Assembly (NCBI GenBank): GCA_021018995.1
Contig: CM037588.1
Location: 96,136,765-96,200,764 of the forward strand
DNA from: Chloranthus sessilifolius
Lineage: Eukaryota; Streptophyta; Magnoliopsida; Chloranthales; Chloranthaceae
Reading direction: 5' to 3'
DNA: 64,000 nucleotides
Below the pieces are notes generated by a model. The model was not told where the DNA came from and made no database searches. It saw only the letters and a program-made list of their open reading frames with translations. Below, piece by piece: positions 21,601 to 31,091 of this stretch. Position numbers and translations under genes: made by a program. Positions within the stretch are counted from its first letter, which is position 1; every line of letters starts with the position of its first letter.

Positions 21601-21709
21601 TGAGGTTGCATAAGAAAAATTTTATTGAAAGGACCTCAAAGCGTCCACTCTTTTTCTTCTTCTGTATCTCCTTAGATTAGCATTTCATCTTCTTCAGGCC
21701 CAAGGGGAA

Positions 21710-21856
21710 ATGTGTCTCACCTGTTTGCAGATGAGCCACCGTCTTGCGCACCATCGTTGTATAATTTCATATGATTGTTCGGTTATCGACATCCCCTACG
21801 ACAAAGAGCTGGCAGTCATCCCCAATGATCCTCTACTTCCTCCTCTTCCACCATAG
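21710..21856 (+). CDS. Small ORF family 2, copy 1 (48 aa, truncated)
   Basis: ATG 21710 starts MCLTCLQMSHRLAHHRCIIS and continues YDCSVIDIPYDKELAVIP to a TAG at 21854-21856. Copy 2 (27131) reads RRSHRIARQHFISSYDSSII and DIPNDNELVVVPDN over the same stretch, so the frame is shared. The upstream ~110 bp is also conserved in both (ATAGTCTATTTAATGA, GTTGCATRA, TCTGTATCTCCTTRGATTA). I do not recognise the family. A His/Arg-rich N-terminus is followed by a Ser-Tyr-Asp...IDIP core and, in copy 2, a Pro/Leu-rich tail. Truncated and possibly non-functional here. Confidence 0.4.
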   Translation: MCLTCLQMSHRLAHHRCIISYDCSVIDIPYDKELAVIPNDPLLPPLPP

Positions 21857-21924
21857 AGACAACCACCACTTGCGATCACCTCATCAAGGACTGAATCAGG
21901 GTCTGCTAGACCGTCCAATGCATC

Positions 21925-22250
21925 ACCTCCTTTTGTTATCTTTCCTTCTTACCCTTGCTTCTCCCTTTCTCTGAGGATGCTCCTCCTCCCTTCTTTCTCT
22001 TTCCTGCTTTCCCTTGCACACCAGTTGCTCCTTCCTTTCTTTATCTTTCCTGCTTCTCCATCATCAATTCTTTCACTTCTCCTTCTTGCCCTTTCTCAAT
22101 TCTTCACTTCCCCTGCTTTCCCTTCCTCAATTCTTCACTTCTCCTTCTTGTCCTTGCTCCTCCCTTTCTCCCACGATGCTCCTCCCTTCATTCCCTTTTT
22201 CATGCTCCCTTCATTCCCATCTTCATGCTGCCTCTACTCTTCTGTCTCGA
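21925..22250 (+). repeat. Pyrimidine-rich low-complexity stretch
   Basis: Imperfect repeats of CTTTCCTGCTTCTCC and CAATTCTTCACTTCTCCTTC occur with hardly any purine runs. Three plus-strand frames stay open only because of this composition (Ser/Leu/Phe/Pro-rich), so they are not called genes. A shorter relative occurs near 25020-25120. Confidence 0.6.
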
Positions 22251-22285
22251 CCCACTCTGGATTTAGATGACACGTGGTTTCCAGT

Positions 22286-23905
22286 TCTTTTAAATGCCTA
22301 CATCAAAAAAGAAGGTAGATGCACTAGTACTAAAGCTTACTTTCAAAATTTTTATAAGGAAAGTATTCAATCTCTGTGAAGACCTTGCTCATACGGATGC
22401 TTGTGGTGACCTCATCAAGGGCTGAATCAGGGTCTACTAGATCGTCCAATGCATCAGAACCATTATGAATTTCGTCAGACCCATTTACGATAAATAGAGA
22501 CAATGTAAAAAAAGATGTGTAAAGAAGATGTAAAGAAATAGTTTTGAGTTATGAACGAAACCTTCGAATGCATGATTTGTAAATTATATTTATTTCATCT
22601 TATTTTATTCAGTGATGTCACAAGTAGTCCAGCAAAAGTATTTGTGCTATTAATAAGAAGCGACTGCGCTCTGAATATTAGGGTCAGCGCTTCAACCTGC
22701 GCCTACAGGCAGAGATTGTATTGATATGAACCAAGCGTTTCTTATACAGTTTGTTGTTATTTTTTTAATATATGAATACATTAAAACAATCTCTTCTTTT
22801 ACATTACTAGTGCTTTGCTAATGTCTCTTCTTTCTCTTTTTGAAGTGTTGATAGCTTTAATATATGAGTACATTAATAATCACGTCACTAATAATAATGC
22901 CGCTAAGATAAAATGCTTGCCCTAAATTGAAGCGTCATCGCTTCTAAATGGAAGCATCATCGCTTCTAATTGGAAGCACCATCGCCTCTAAATGGAAGCA
23001 ATTGCCTCAAATTTTGTGAAATTATCCTGAGAAGCTGGAATTATCCCTCTTCATGAAATTAAATAAAAGTGTTTGTATTCCTATAAATTGAGACTAATTA
23101 CAGAACATCACTGTACAAGAAAGAGAAGTAAATTCGACGATAAAGGAGTTTTGGAGACGAAAGCTACTGCACTTATGATATAAGGGCAGACACATCAATT
23201 AATGAACATGTCAAAATGAATTCCATAAAAAAAGACAGCACACTCCTCGAAAATCGTAAGGCCACTGACACACCACTTAAAGGCGATGACACGACGCTTG
23301 GAATATGAACAGTCACTACAATAAATTATGTTGGACAAGACTGCACGAAAGGAGCACCGCTAAACTCAAGAAGCATCCCCGCTCGTAATTGAAGTGATGA
23401 TGCTTCAAATTAGAAAAGAGGACACTTCAAATTTGAAGCGTCTATGGCAAACTTTACCGTATCAGTCCTTGACTAGATTTTCCTAAGTTAATCTTTTATT
23501 TAATCAGCTTCTTTGTTAATCTCTGTAAATTAACTTCCATATTAATCTCTATAAATATTAACTTCCAAAAAATAAAGAAATCATATAAACGAGAGAAGCT
23601 CTGCAATAACCTTCTGCCTTTCATTTAAACGAAAAGTTGTGAGATCGAATTCATATAAACGAAAGATATTTTATTCTTATAAAGTACTACTTACAAAAAT
23701 ACAGAGTAGAAGAAAGAAGAAGAAAATTTAAGAAAAATCTACAGAGATAGACAAACACTAGCACAACTCAGCCACCTGAGACATCAAGAGGGTGGAGAGG
23801 TAGACGACTCCCCCTTCAGACTGTGTCGTAATTCGCACAATCGATCCTCCAAAATGAGAGAAACCATTTCAATTGTGGCCATCAAGGGTTTACTCACATC
23901 CATCA
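22286..23905. repeat. Large direct duplication, copy I
   Basis: It begins TTCTTTTAAATGCCTACATC and AGTACTAAAGCTTACTTTCA. It runs through GACCTTGCTCATACGGATGC, GAAATAGTTTTGAGTTATGA, a block of GAAGCGTCATCGC motifs and TTAATCTTTTATTTAATCAG, to the small ORF 3 coding strand. The same order is found at about 25123-26416. Copies differ by substitutions and by blocks present in one only, for example the R2 copy at about 23226-23345 in copy I. The motif block at 22930-23000 has units of about 25 bp. Confidence 0.7.
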
Positions 23906-24044
23906 AACTTTGAAACATTCTTTTCTTCTGGGCGAGAAGGGCGAGAAGTTCCTCAACATCCCCGATCGTCGAACTTAGAAAGGTTCGATCAAGAAGATGA
24001 AACACTTCCGTAATCTCGAACAAAAACTTGAGTTGCTCCACCAT
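23784..24044 (-). CDS. Small ORF family 3, copy 1 (86 aa)
   Basis: On the minus strand, ATG at 24042-24044 (context CACCATGGTGG) opens MVEQLKFLFEITEVFHLLDR, continues GDVEELLALLAQKKRMFQSL and DRLCELRHSLKGESSTSPPS, and stops at 23784. The product is Leu-rich and helical, probably coiled coil, with an acidic/Ser-rich end. A disabled second copy lies at 26304-26416 in the duplicated segment. I do not recognise the protein. It shows the same style as family 1 (short Leu-rich helix, then a Ser/Thr/Pro tail), but similarity was not established. It is oriented opposite to families 1 and 2. Confidence 0.45.
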   Translation of the reverse strand: MVEQLKFLFEITEVFHLLDRTFLSSTIGDVEELLALLAQKKRMFQSLMDVSKPLMATIEMVSLILEDRLCELRHSLKGESSTSPPS

Positions 24045-24109
24045 GGTGAAGGGATGGGGACGGAGGCAAAAGAAAGGATATTGAATAAAGATAAAAGTGT
24101 GGAAGGCTA

Positions 24110-24480
24110 AACGGCATTTTTTGGGATATGAAAAGTCGTTGTAATAAATAATGTTTCAAATTTTCTAAGAAAAAAGGCTTTTTTATTATGATGCAAGCAA
24201 TATTAGAAGCGATGACGCTCCATATTAGAGGCGAGGACGCTTCCTATAAGAAGCGATGACACTTGTTATTAGAGCTGACTCTTCAACCTAGAGGCATTAT
24301 TATTACCTTCATGATTATTAGGGCTACTAGCACATCGGAAAGCACAGATTGTATTAATTATGTTGGAAAAGACTCCATAGTCTACAATTTCAAAGTCCTC
24401 AAAATTCCTAATAAATGAAACCCCGCTTATGTCAAGAAGCGTCACCGCTCGTGATTGAAGCGATGACACTTCGAATTAGA
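24110..24480. repeat. Diverged copy of the 285-bp unit and motif block
   Basis: TTTTTTATTATGATGCAAGC, AGAAGCGATGACGCTCCATA, AACCTAGAGGCATTATTATT and the adjoining GGGCTACTAGCACATCGGAA correspond to the unit of the 6.8-7.8 kb array and to 5380-5620. No gene is supported. Confidence 0.55.
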
Positions 24481-24607
24481 AGCGTTGACGCTACTATGAA
24501 CAAGCACCATGGGTAACATCAAATAATGGCCCGATATTTGAGAGAAGTTCCTCCACTGACCCTCAAATTTTATTTCAAAGTAGCGTTCAAACCCTAGCCA
24601 TTTTCCC

Positions 24608-24614
24608 TATAAAG
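24608..24614 (+). promoter_or_regulatory. TATA box of small ORF family 1, copy 3
   Basis: TATAAAG lies 75 bp before the ATG at 24683, inside a leader nearly identical to that of copy 1 (shared CCGTCACAAACTCTTCTCAT-type sequence). Confidence 0.45.
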
Positions 24615-24682
24615 CCACGTCCCGTCACAAACTCTTCTCATTCCAAACTCATCGTCTTTCTCCGTCTCCTAGCCCTAACCCC

Positions 24683-24970
24683 ATGGCGGAAGAACTAGAT
24701 CATGATGAACTAAGTAGTAGGCTTGATCAAATCCTTGAAAAGCAAAGAGCCAAACTTCTGGCTGCATTAAAGAGATTAGAAAAGTTGAAGCGTCAGCGAC
24801 CCATTCCTGTCGCTGAATCCTCTACCGAGACCCCCCGTTGCCGTAAACCTCGCCCCAAACTGACCCTTTTTTCCAACTTCTCACCTCCCCTCATTTCTTC
24901 ACGATGTCACCAACCTCACCATCGAACGTTGCGTGTTTGTGCGACTTCCTCTACTAGGATGGTGGGTTGA
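24683..24970 (+). CDS. Small ORF family 1, copy 3 (95 aa, the most complete)
   Basis: ATG in context CCCCATGGC, with a TATA box 75 bp upstream. The product begins MAEELDHDELSSRLDQILEK, followed by QRAKLLAALKRLEKLKRQRP (a Leu/Lys/Arg amphipathic helix, roughly residues 9-38). A Ser/Thr-rich spacer (PVAESSTETP) comes next, then a basic tail with Cys/His residues (RCHQPHHRTLRVC) ending RMVG. The first ~60 codons are shared with copies 1 and 2. The tail beyond about residue 60 differs between copies and may be out of its ancestral frame. No signal peptide or membrane segment is seen. I do not know the family; a coiled-coil nucleic-acid- or protein-binding role is only a guess from composition. 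Confidence 0.5.
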   Translation: MAEELDHDELSSRLDQILEKQRAKLLAALKRLEKLKRQRPIPVAESSTETPRCRKPRPKLTLFSNFSPPLISSRCHQPHHRTLRVCATSSTRMVG

Positions 24971-25122
24971 AAATTTATAATAAGAGAGGGCCATCTCTCT
25001 TGATAGAGCCAAAATTGTAAGACCTTGCTCCTCCTCCATTCATTCTCTTTTCTCAACCCATCCTCCTCCTCCTCCTCAGCCAACTCATCTCCACTTTCAC
25101 TTCTCCTTTCCCTTCATTATAA

Positions 25123-26416
25123 TTCTTTAAAATGTCTACATGGAAAAGGAAGAAGGTAAATGTACTAGTACTAAAGCCTACTTTCAAAAATTTCATAGAA
25201 AAAGTATTGAATCTTCGGAAAGACCTTGCTCATACGGATGCTTGCGATCACCTCATCAAGGGCTGAATCAGACCCATTTACTATAAATAGAGATGGTGTA
25301 AATAAAATGTGTAAAAAAAGAAGATGTAAAGAAATAGTTTTGAGTTATGAATGAAACCTTCGAATGCATGATTTGTAAATTTTAGTTATTTCATCTTCTT
25401 CTATTCAGTGATGTTACAAGTAGTCTAACGAAAGCGCTAGCGCAATTAATAAGAAGTGACCTGCGCCTTGAGGCCTTTGAATATTAGTGGTAGCCGAGGC
25501 AGAGATTGTATTGATATGAACGATAAAATTTATGCGAAGCGCTAGCCCAAATTAATCCCCTCCAAGCCAAAAGATTCAACCGGACGTTTGTTGTTCTTTT
25601 TTAAAAAATAGGAATACATTAATGCAATCTCTGCTTTTGTATTATTAGCGATCTGCTGATGTCTCTCCTTTCTCTTTCCGAAGTGCTGGAATAATATATG
25701 AATACATTAATAATCATGCCGCTAATAATAATGCTGCTAAGTCGAAGCGCTAGCCCTAAATAGAAGTCACCATTGGTTCTAAATAGAAGTGTCATCACTT
25801 CTAATTGAAAGCGTCGTCACTTCTAATTGGAAGTGTCATGGCCTCTAATTGTAAGCGCCGTCGCCTTTAATTGGAAGTGTCATCGCCGCTAAACTCAAGA
25901 AGCGTCCTCGCCCATAAAGAAATAATTTGAAGTGATGACGCTTCAAATTTGAAGCATCTATGAAAATCTTTACCGTATCAGTCCTTGACTAGATTTTTCC
26001 TAAGTTAATCTTTTATTTAATCAACTTCTTTGTTAATCTCTGTAAATATTAACTTTCATATTAATCTTTGTAAATATTAACTTCTACAAAATAAAAAAAA
26101 TCATATAAACGAGAGAAGCTCTGTGATGGCCTTCTCCCTTTCATTTAAACGAAAAGCTATGAGATCGAATTCATATAAATGATAGATATTTTATTCTTAT
26201 AAAGTACTATTTATAAAAATACAGAGTAGAAAAAAGAAGAAGAAAACCTAAGAAAAATCTACAAAGATAGACAAACAGTAGCACAACTCAGCCACCTAAG
26301 ACATTAAGAGGGTGGAAAGGTAGACGACTCCCCCTTCGAATTACATCATAATTCGCGCAGTCGCCTCTCCAACTTGTAAGAAATATCTTCAATTATGGCC
26401 ATCAATGGTTGAATAA
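25123..26416. repeat. Large direct duplication, copy II
   Basis: It matches 22286-23905 in the same orientation, from AGTACTAAAGCCTACTTTCA through GACCTTGCTCATACGGATGC to the small ORF 3 remnant. The internal motif block (25760-25960) has more units than copy I, such as TTCTAATTGGAAG-type spacers between GTGTCATCGC words, so the motif array changes in length between duplicates. Confidence 0.7.
26304..26416 (-). pseudogene. Small ORF family 3, copy 2 (3' fragment)
   Basis: The minus strand reads VIQPLMAIIEDISYKLERRL, a TGA, then KGESSTFPPS and TAA. This matches the C-terminal third of copy 1 (PLMATIEMVSLILEDRLCEL ... KGESSTSPPS). The N-terminal part is absent: at 26416 the sequence changes to another repeat. 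Confidence 0.6.
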
Positions 26417-27016
26417 CAATTCTATTTAAGAGCGATGATGCATCGATTTATCGGTGTTGTCGCTTCTAACAATAAGCGCCATTGGTAACATCAAAAAGTG
26501 GTGTGCTTCTTATCGTATTTTGAGAGAAGTTCGTGGATTACACACGGCCGATGCAATAAAGAAGAAGCACAAAGATTTATGAAATCCCTCTATGGTGGCA
26601 GTACACCTACAACAGTCATTTTTTTTTATATGAAGAGCCGCAATAATAAGTTATGTTGAAAAATACTACCCGGAAAGACAGCACACTCTACGATTTGAAA
26701 TCCTCGAAATTTAAAAAAATGAAATGCCACGTACCGTCAAAAAGCGTCATCACAGGTAATTGAAGCGCTGACACTTCTATTTAGAAGCAATGGCAATTCT
26801 ATTTAAGAGCGATGACACTTCTTATTAGAAGCGATGATGTGTCGATTTATCGATGATGTCGCTTCTAACGATAAGCGCCATTGGTAAGATCAAAAAGTGG
26901 TGCGCTTCTTATCATATTTCGATAGAAGTTCATGGATTATGCACGACCGATGCAATAAAGAAGAAGCGCAAAGATTTATGAAATCCCTTTGTGGCGGCAG
27001 TAGTCCTACAATAGTC
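26416..27016. repeat. Direct repeat of ~200 bp (26416-26617 and 26793-27016)
   Basis: Both copies contain CAATTCTATTTAAGAGCGAT, TAAGCGCCATTGGTAA, GATGCAATAAAGAAGAAGC and AAAGATTTATGAAATCCCT. The second copy leads directly into the family 2 leader. In between is an R2-like fragment (AAAGACAGCACACTC at 26671). Confidence 0.65.
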
Positions 27017-27130
27017 TATTTAATGAAGTTGCATGACAAATCGGTATTTAAAGGGCATCATTGCGCCCAATTATTTTTACCTTCTGTATCTCCTTGGATT
27101 ATCATTTCATCTTTCTCTACCTAGACCAAA

Positions 27131-27460
27131 ATGCGTCATAATATTTTGAGGAGGAGCCACCGTATTGCGCGTCAGCATTTTATCAGTTCCTATGATAGCT
27201 CGATTATCGACATCCCTAACGACAACGAACTGGTTGTCGTCCCTGACAACAAGCATGTGGTTCCCCCTCCCCCTGAAGAAGTTATCATCATTTTAGATAA
27301 TGATGACGTTCAAGTTATGCTGCCGGTGGTGGGAGACCCCGAGCCCCTTCTTCTCCCACCTCTAGAGCCGGTGCTTCTTCTCCCGACTTCACAACCAATT
27401 CTTCTTCTTCCGCCTCCACCCCAGCCACAACAACCGCCACCATCTCCACCACCAACATAA
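27131..27460 (+). CDS. Small ORF family 2, copy 2 (109 aa)
   Basis: ATG 27131 starts MRHNILRRSHRIARQHFISS, continues YDSSIIDIPNDNELVVVPDN and PPPPEEVIIILDNDDVQ, and ends in a Pro/Leu/Gln-rich tail (LLLPPLEPVLLLPTSQPILL and PPPPQPQQPPPSPPPT). Stop at 27458-27460. The first ~40 codons match the truncated copy at 21710, and about 110 bp of leader is conserved. The N-terminus is basic; the middle is acidic and aliphatic. Pro-rich tails and acidic middles are also seen in the linker of the Ulp1-type gene, so this could be a fragment of a longer transposon-borne protein. Function not recognised. Confidence 0.4.
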   Translation: MRHNILRRSHRIARQHFISSYDSSIIDIPNDNELVVVPDNKHVVPPPPEEVIIILDNDDVQVMLPVVGDPEPLLLPPLEPVLLLPTSQPILLLPPPPQPQQPPPSPPPT

Positions 27461-28702
27461 CAAACTCCCCACACCCGCCTACACCTCTACCTCCATTTCC
27501 CCCAACATTTACACCGCTACCTCTACTGCCAACCATCACCTCCGACATTTCTATAAAATGTGGCATCCTCCCCCAACCAACCACCGCCATCAAAACCTTA
27601 TTCAATTTCGTCAGACTCATTTATGATAAAGAAAGACAGTGTATAAGAAGACAGTATATAGGAAGACGGTGTATAGAAAGTATTTTGACGTAAAAAAATA
27701 ATTTTGATTTATGAATGAAATCTTTTAGCATGGGTAGTAAATTATTTTTTATATGATTCTAATTATAGTTCTAGTAAGATAAGCATATCAAAAATGAAGC
27801 GTCAATGCTGAAAATACAATGTCACACACCAACACTTCTAGAACGATGCGACCACGCTTTGATTGAGAGGCGCCTGTGCCTCCTACTACTCAAAGCATTT
27901 ATGCTTTTCATAATATTGAATCACTGTGAATCAGTAATAACGCTTCTCTGTCCAGCATTAGCAAGTATCAGACCCATTTATGATAAAGGAAGATGATGTA
28001 AATGCGAAGCGACATCACAGAACTGGGAAGCGCCTTCGCATCAACCAAGAGGCAATAGTGCTTCAACTAAGATGCGATGATGCTTCAGTTCAGATGCGAT
28101 GGAGCTTCGACAACAAGACCCATTTACGATAAAAGAAAGACAATGTAAAGAAAGATGACGTAAAAAAATAGATTTGATTTATGAATGAAAAGTTTTATAC
28201 CCAGATTAGTAAATCTTTTTTCTTCATAAATAATTTTGAGTAGTAAGTAAAACGATGCTCCATGAGAAAAAGAAAATATTAATCCACAGAAAATTTTTCA
28301 CAAAAAGTTAACATTTTCAATGGTTCCAGGCTGAGTCACAGACGCTTCACTTGCCTGGGATCCAATAGGCGCACGGGATTAAAAAGAAGCACCAGTGCAA
28401 CGCTTCAATGACGAAGCTACCACGCTTCAAAAACTTAGTGTCATCACTTCCTTCATGAGCATCGTCGCTTCTCGTATGTGACGTCGTCCCCTCTGAATGA
28501 TAATCACGAAATGTAGAAATCAATCCTTAAATCACCGAGAATGAATGCATAAAAAGAAAAAAAAATCAACACATGAACAGATTATCATAGGCTAACCACA
28601 TGACAACAAATATAATATAGCGAAGCATCAGTGCATCGAAAGAGAAGTGCCCATGCTTCATATACGAAGCGATGATGCTTCGAATGGAGGCCTCTGCGCT
28701 TC
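27461..28702. repeat. Motif-rich spacer 3' of the FAR1-like gene
   Basis: About 27470-27600 continues the C-rich, Pro-coding composition but has no sustained frame. About 27605-27790 and 28120-28260 share CCATTTA(C/T)GATAAA(A)GAAAGACA and GATTTATGAATGAAA words with the duplicated segments. GAAGCG/CGCTTC motifs are dense at 27800-28110 and 28340-28700. No gene is supported. Confidence 0.45.
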
Positions 28703-31091
28703 CTAATCAGTGTGACTCGGTGAGACCGCACGTTCCCTTGTGTCTTCTTCTGTTTGGCTTTGTCTAGCGTTATCAGCCATCATCCTGACCTTCAGAAACA
28801 CATAAGTTATGATTTTATGTTCCAACTGACCACAACCCTTACTATGGCATCTCTTCTTTTGTGATTGTTTAAAACCAACCACGATTCCAAACTTCATTCT
28901 GTCATTATTGCTTGGCCTACCTTTGCTGGCACATCGTATTGGATCTCGCACTGTAATATTGTCATGTTCTTTAATGAAATTCCTTCTCTAGGGTGGGAGG
29001 AGGCACCCGAACAGGACGCAATGCTAGTCCCTCTTTCAATCTCCTCTTTCATTCTAATGGTCTCTACACCTTCTAATAGTTTCATCATCCCTTCCAACAT
29101 ATAATCCACCAAGCGATTCGATTGTATCCCCAACTAAATTAACTTCAGTCCAACTTCTCTCACCTTCCATATTTTCATCCTAGAGACAGAGTTGGAATCC
29201 TTTTTGTCACTCAACCCTCAAACTTACAGTACTGTATCTAGCATCTTTTCTCTATCGATGTAGAATATACTTAGAAGGAATTTGGTCTATCTCTTCCTTG
29301 AAGTAAACTTTGAAGATATGAGAACACAACATACCCTCTATCTCAAAGTGCTTTCAATTACAAGTGGTTGTGGCATCTCCACATTCAAAACGAACTTTGA
29401 ATGTTCGACTACTACCCTCCCTAGCATCCCCACCACTTTTACCACTTTCACAAACTTGGAATACAATAACCACCCCGGCTTTCTTTTCGAGCACTTTTTA
29501 GACCTTTAAAGAGGCAAACTTTCATGACTCGGAGTGGAATCTATCGAACATATTTCTCGTATACATAGCAGCGACATGCCTCTCAATTGAATTTTCGAAC
29601 AAGAGCGCCGATGTCGTAGACATTGAGACGAGATCCTCCCTATTTTCTTTTTCATGACGTGATTGGACGACAAGATCGTATTGCTTGACAAATTCTATCA
29701 AACTCATCTAGGCATTGACAAAAGTATCGAAAAAAGAATTTATACTTTCTTCGCATTGCGTAGTGGTCATGCCGGCCCAAAAGGTATCGCTCTAGTAGCA
29801 TGGAATCCATTTCCTTCTAAGAGCGTATATTTGTTTCAATCACTCGTTGTCTTGCAATTGAAACTCCTCGACTAGTTTTGTCCATCTCCTTTTTAAATCA
29901 TCAACTATTTTACTAAACTTGCACTGGTTGTACTTTCGCTCAAAATTCTCTAACTTTACCTTCAGCTGAGAGAGATGGTTCAATTCATTCCTCCCTATGT
30001 GCCATAAGTAGAGGCGTGCATGGTCCTCAAAAGAACTTTAGAGATGGCCTCGCTCATCTCGTTGCATTGATCGGTGATGATTGCATTAGGTTTCTTATCA
30101 CCCATGCACTTCAGCCACGTCTTAAACAATCAAACGAAGGTCTCCTTCGTCTCATCTGTGAGTAACGCACATTCAAAAAGTGTCGTCTACCAATAATGGT
30201 TGACCCCCATGAATGGAGCGAACAGTAGCAACAATTTGTTTATTTTGTAAGTGGTGTCAAATACCACCACATTACCGAACTGTTGATATGCCACCTGTGA
30301 CCTGTGATCAGCCCAAAATATACTATGCATACGACCTTCTTCGTCTAGTTTGGCTTCAAAGAAGAAATCATCTCTTTTGTTTTGCCTATCAATGAAGGAT
30401 TTAATCACGTTCATGCACATCATATTGATGTTACTCTCCTTTCTTATCTTCTTTAGGTAATCTTGAGTTTGTTGAGGCTTTACCATCACACCAGCTTTTC
30501 CATTCAAACTCGACAAAATATAAAATTCTTCAAAGGAGGAATTATGCCATCAAATGCTCCTATCAATGATTTACTTGCCCCGTTCAACTTATTATATGAA
30601 CGTAGTTCCTTCACCTTTGAAGGTGAATGCAGCTGATGATTATAAGGCTCTCTAAACTCCATAACCTACCACAACTTTCGCTCGTTGATCCTAATCTTCA
30701 ACCTTATCTCACATCCGCATCTGTTATCTCTTGAATACTTTATATTGACATGTAATTTGTACTTGTCAGGCTGCTTGAATCCTTCGAACGAATATATATA
30801 TTTTTTCTTTATAATCCCCTCCTTTACGGATTTGTAGGTGTTACTTTTCCTAATGTTGAAGCCAACTTTCTTCGCTTATAAATTATAGAAGTCATATGCC
30901 TCATCTTCAGATTGGAACTTCAAGTCCATACGTGGCTTCCATTCCTCGCTCGTATTCTTCACACCTTCACAAGAATCCAGCATTTCGATATCCCTATCAC
31001 CACCAAGTGAAACTCCTGTTGCAGAAGAAATCGTCTCAGGGGGGAGAGTTAAATCAACACCACCTGCATTGAATCCTCCAATTGAGTCCAT
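28703..31091 (-). pseudogene. FAR1-like MULE transposase, decayed
   Basis: On the minus strand the ATG at 31089-31091 opens MDSIGGFNAGGVDLTLPPET. The FAR1 DNA-binding domain follows (PRMDLKFQSEDEAYDFYNL; RCGCEIRLKIRI; YNHQLHSP with Cys/His ligands; about 30930-30620). Next is the MULE transposase core: FGNVVVFDTTYKINKLLLLF with the first catalytic Asp (about 30275), FECALLTDETKETFVWLFKT, and AIITDQCNEM with the second Asp (about 30075). LYLWHIGRNELNHL appears after a frameshift near 30010. DTFWAGMTTTQCEESINSFF and LIEFVKQYDLVVQSRHEKEN lie in 29750-29630. The C-terminus has a Cys/His patch (RCHSKGCGQLEHK, about 28835). Several stops and frameshifts make it inactive. Order and length fit a FAR1-type mutator transposase; a domesticated FHY3/FAR1 gene is unlikely given the decay and repeat context. 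Confidence 0.85.

Noticed and set aside
21955..22379. Overlapping Ser/Phe/Leu-rich plus-strand ORFs
   Set aside because: All three frames are open because the DNA is nearly pure pyrimidine; low-complexity artefact.
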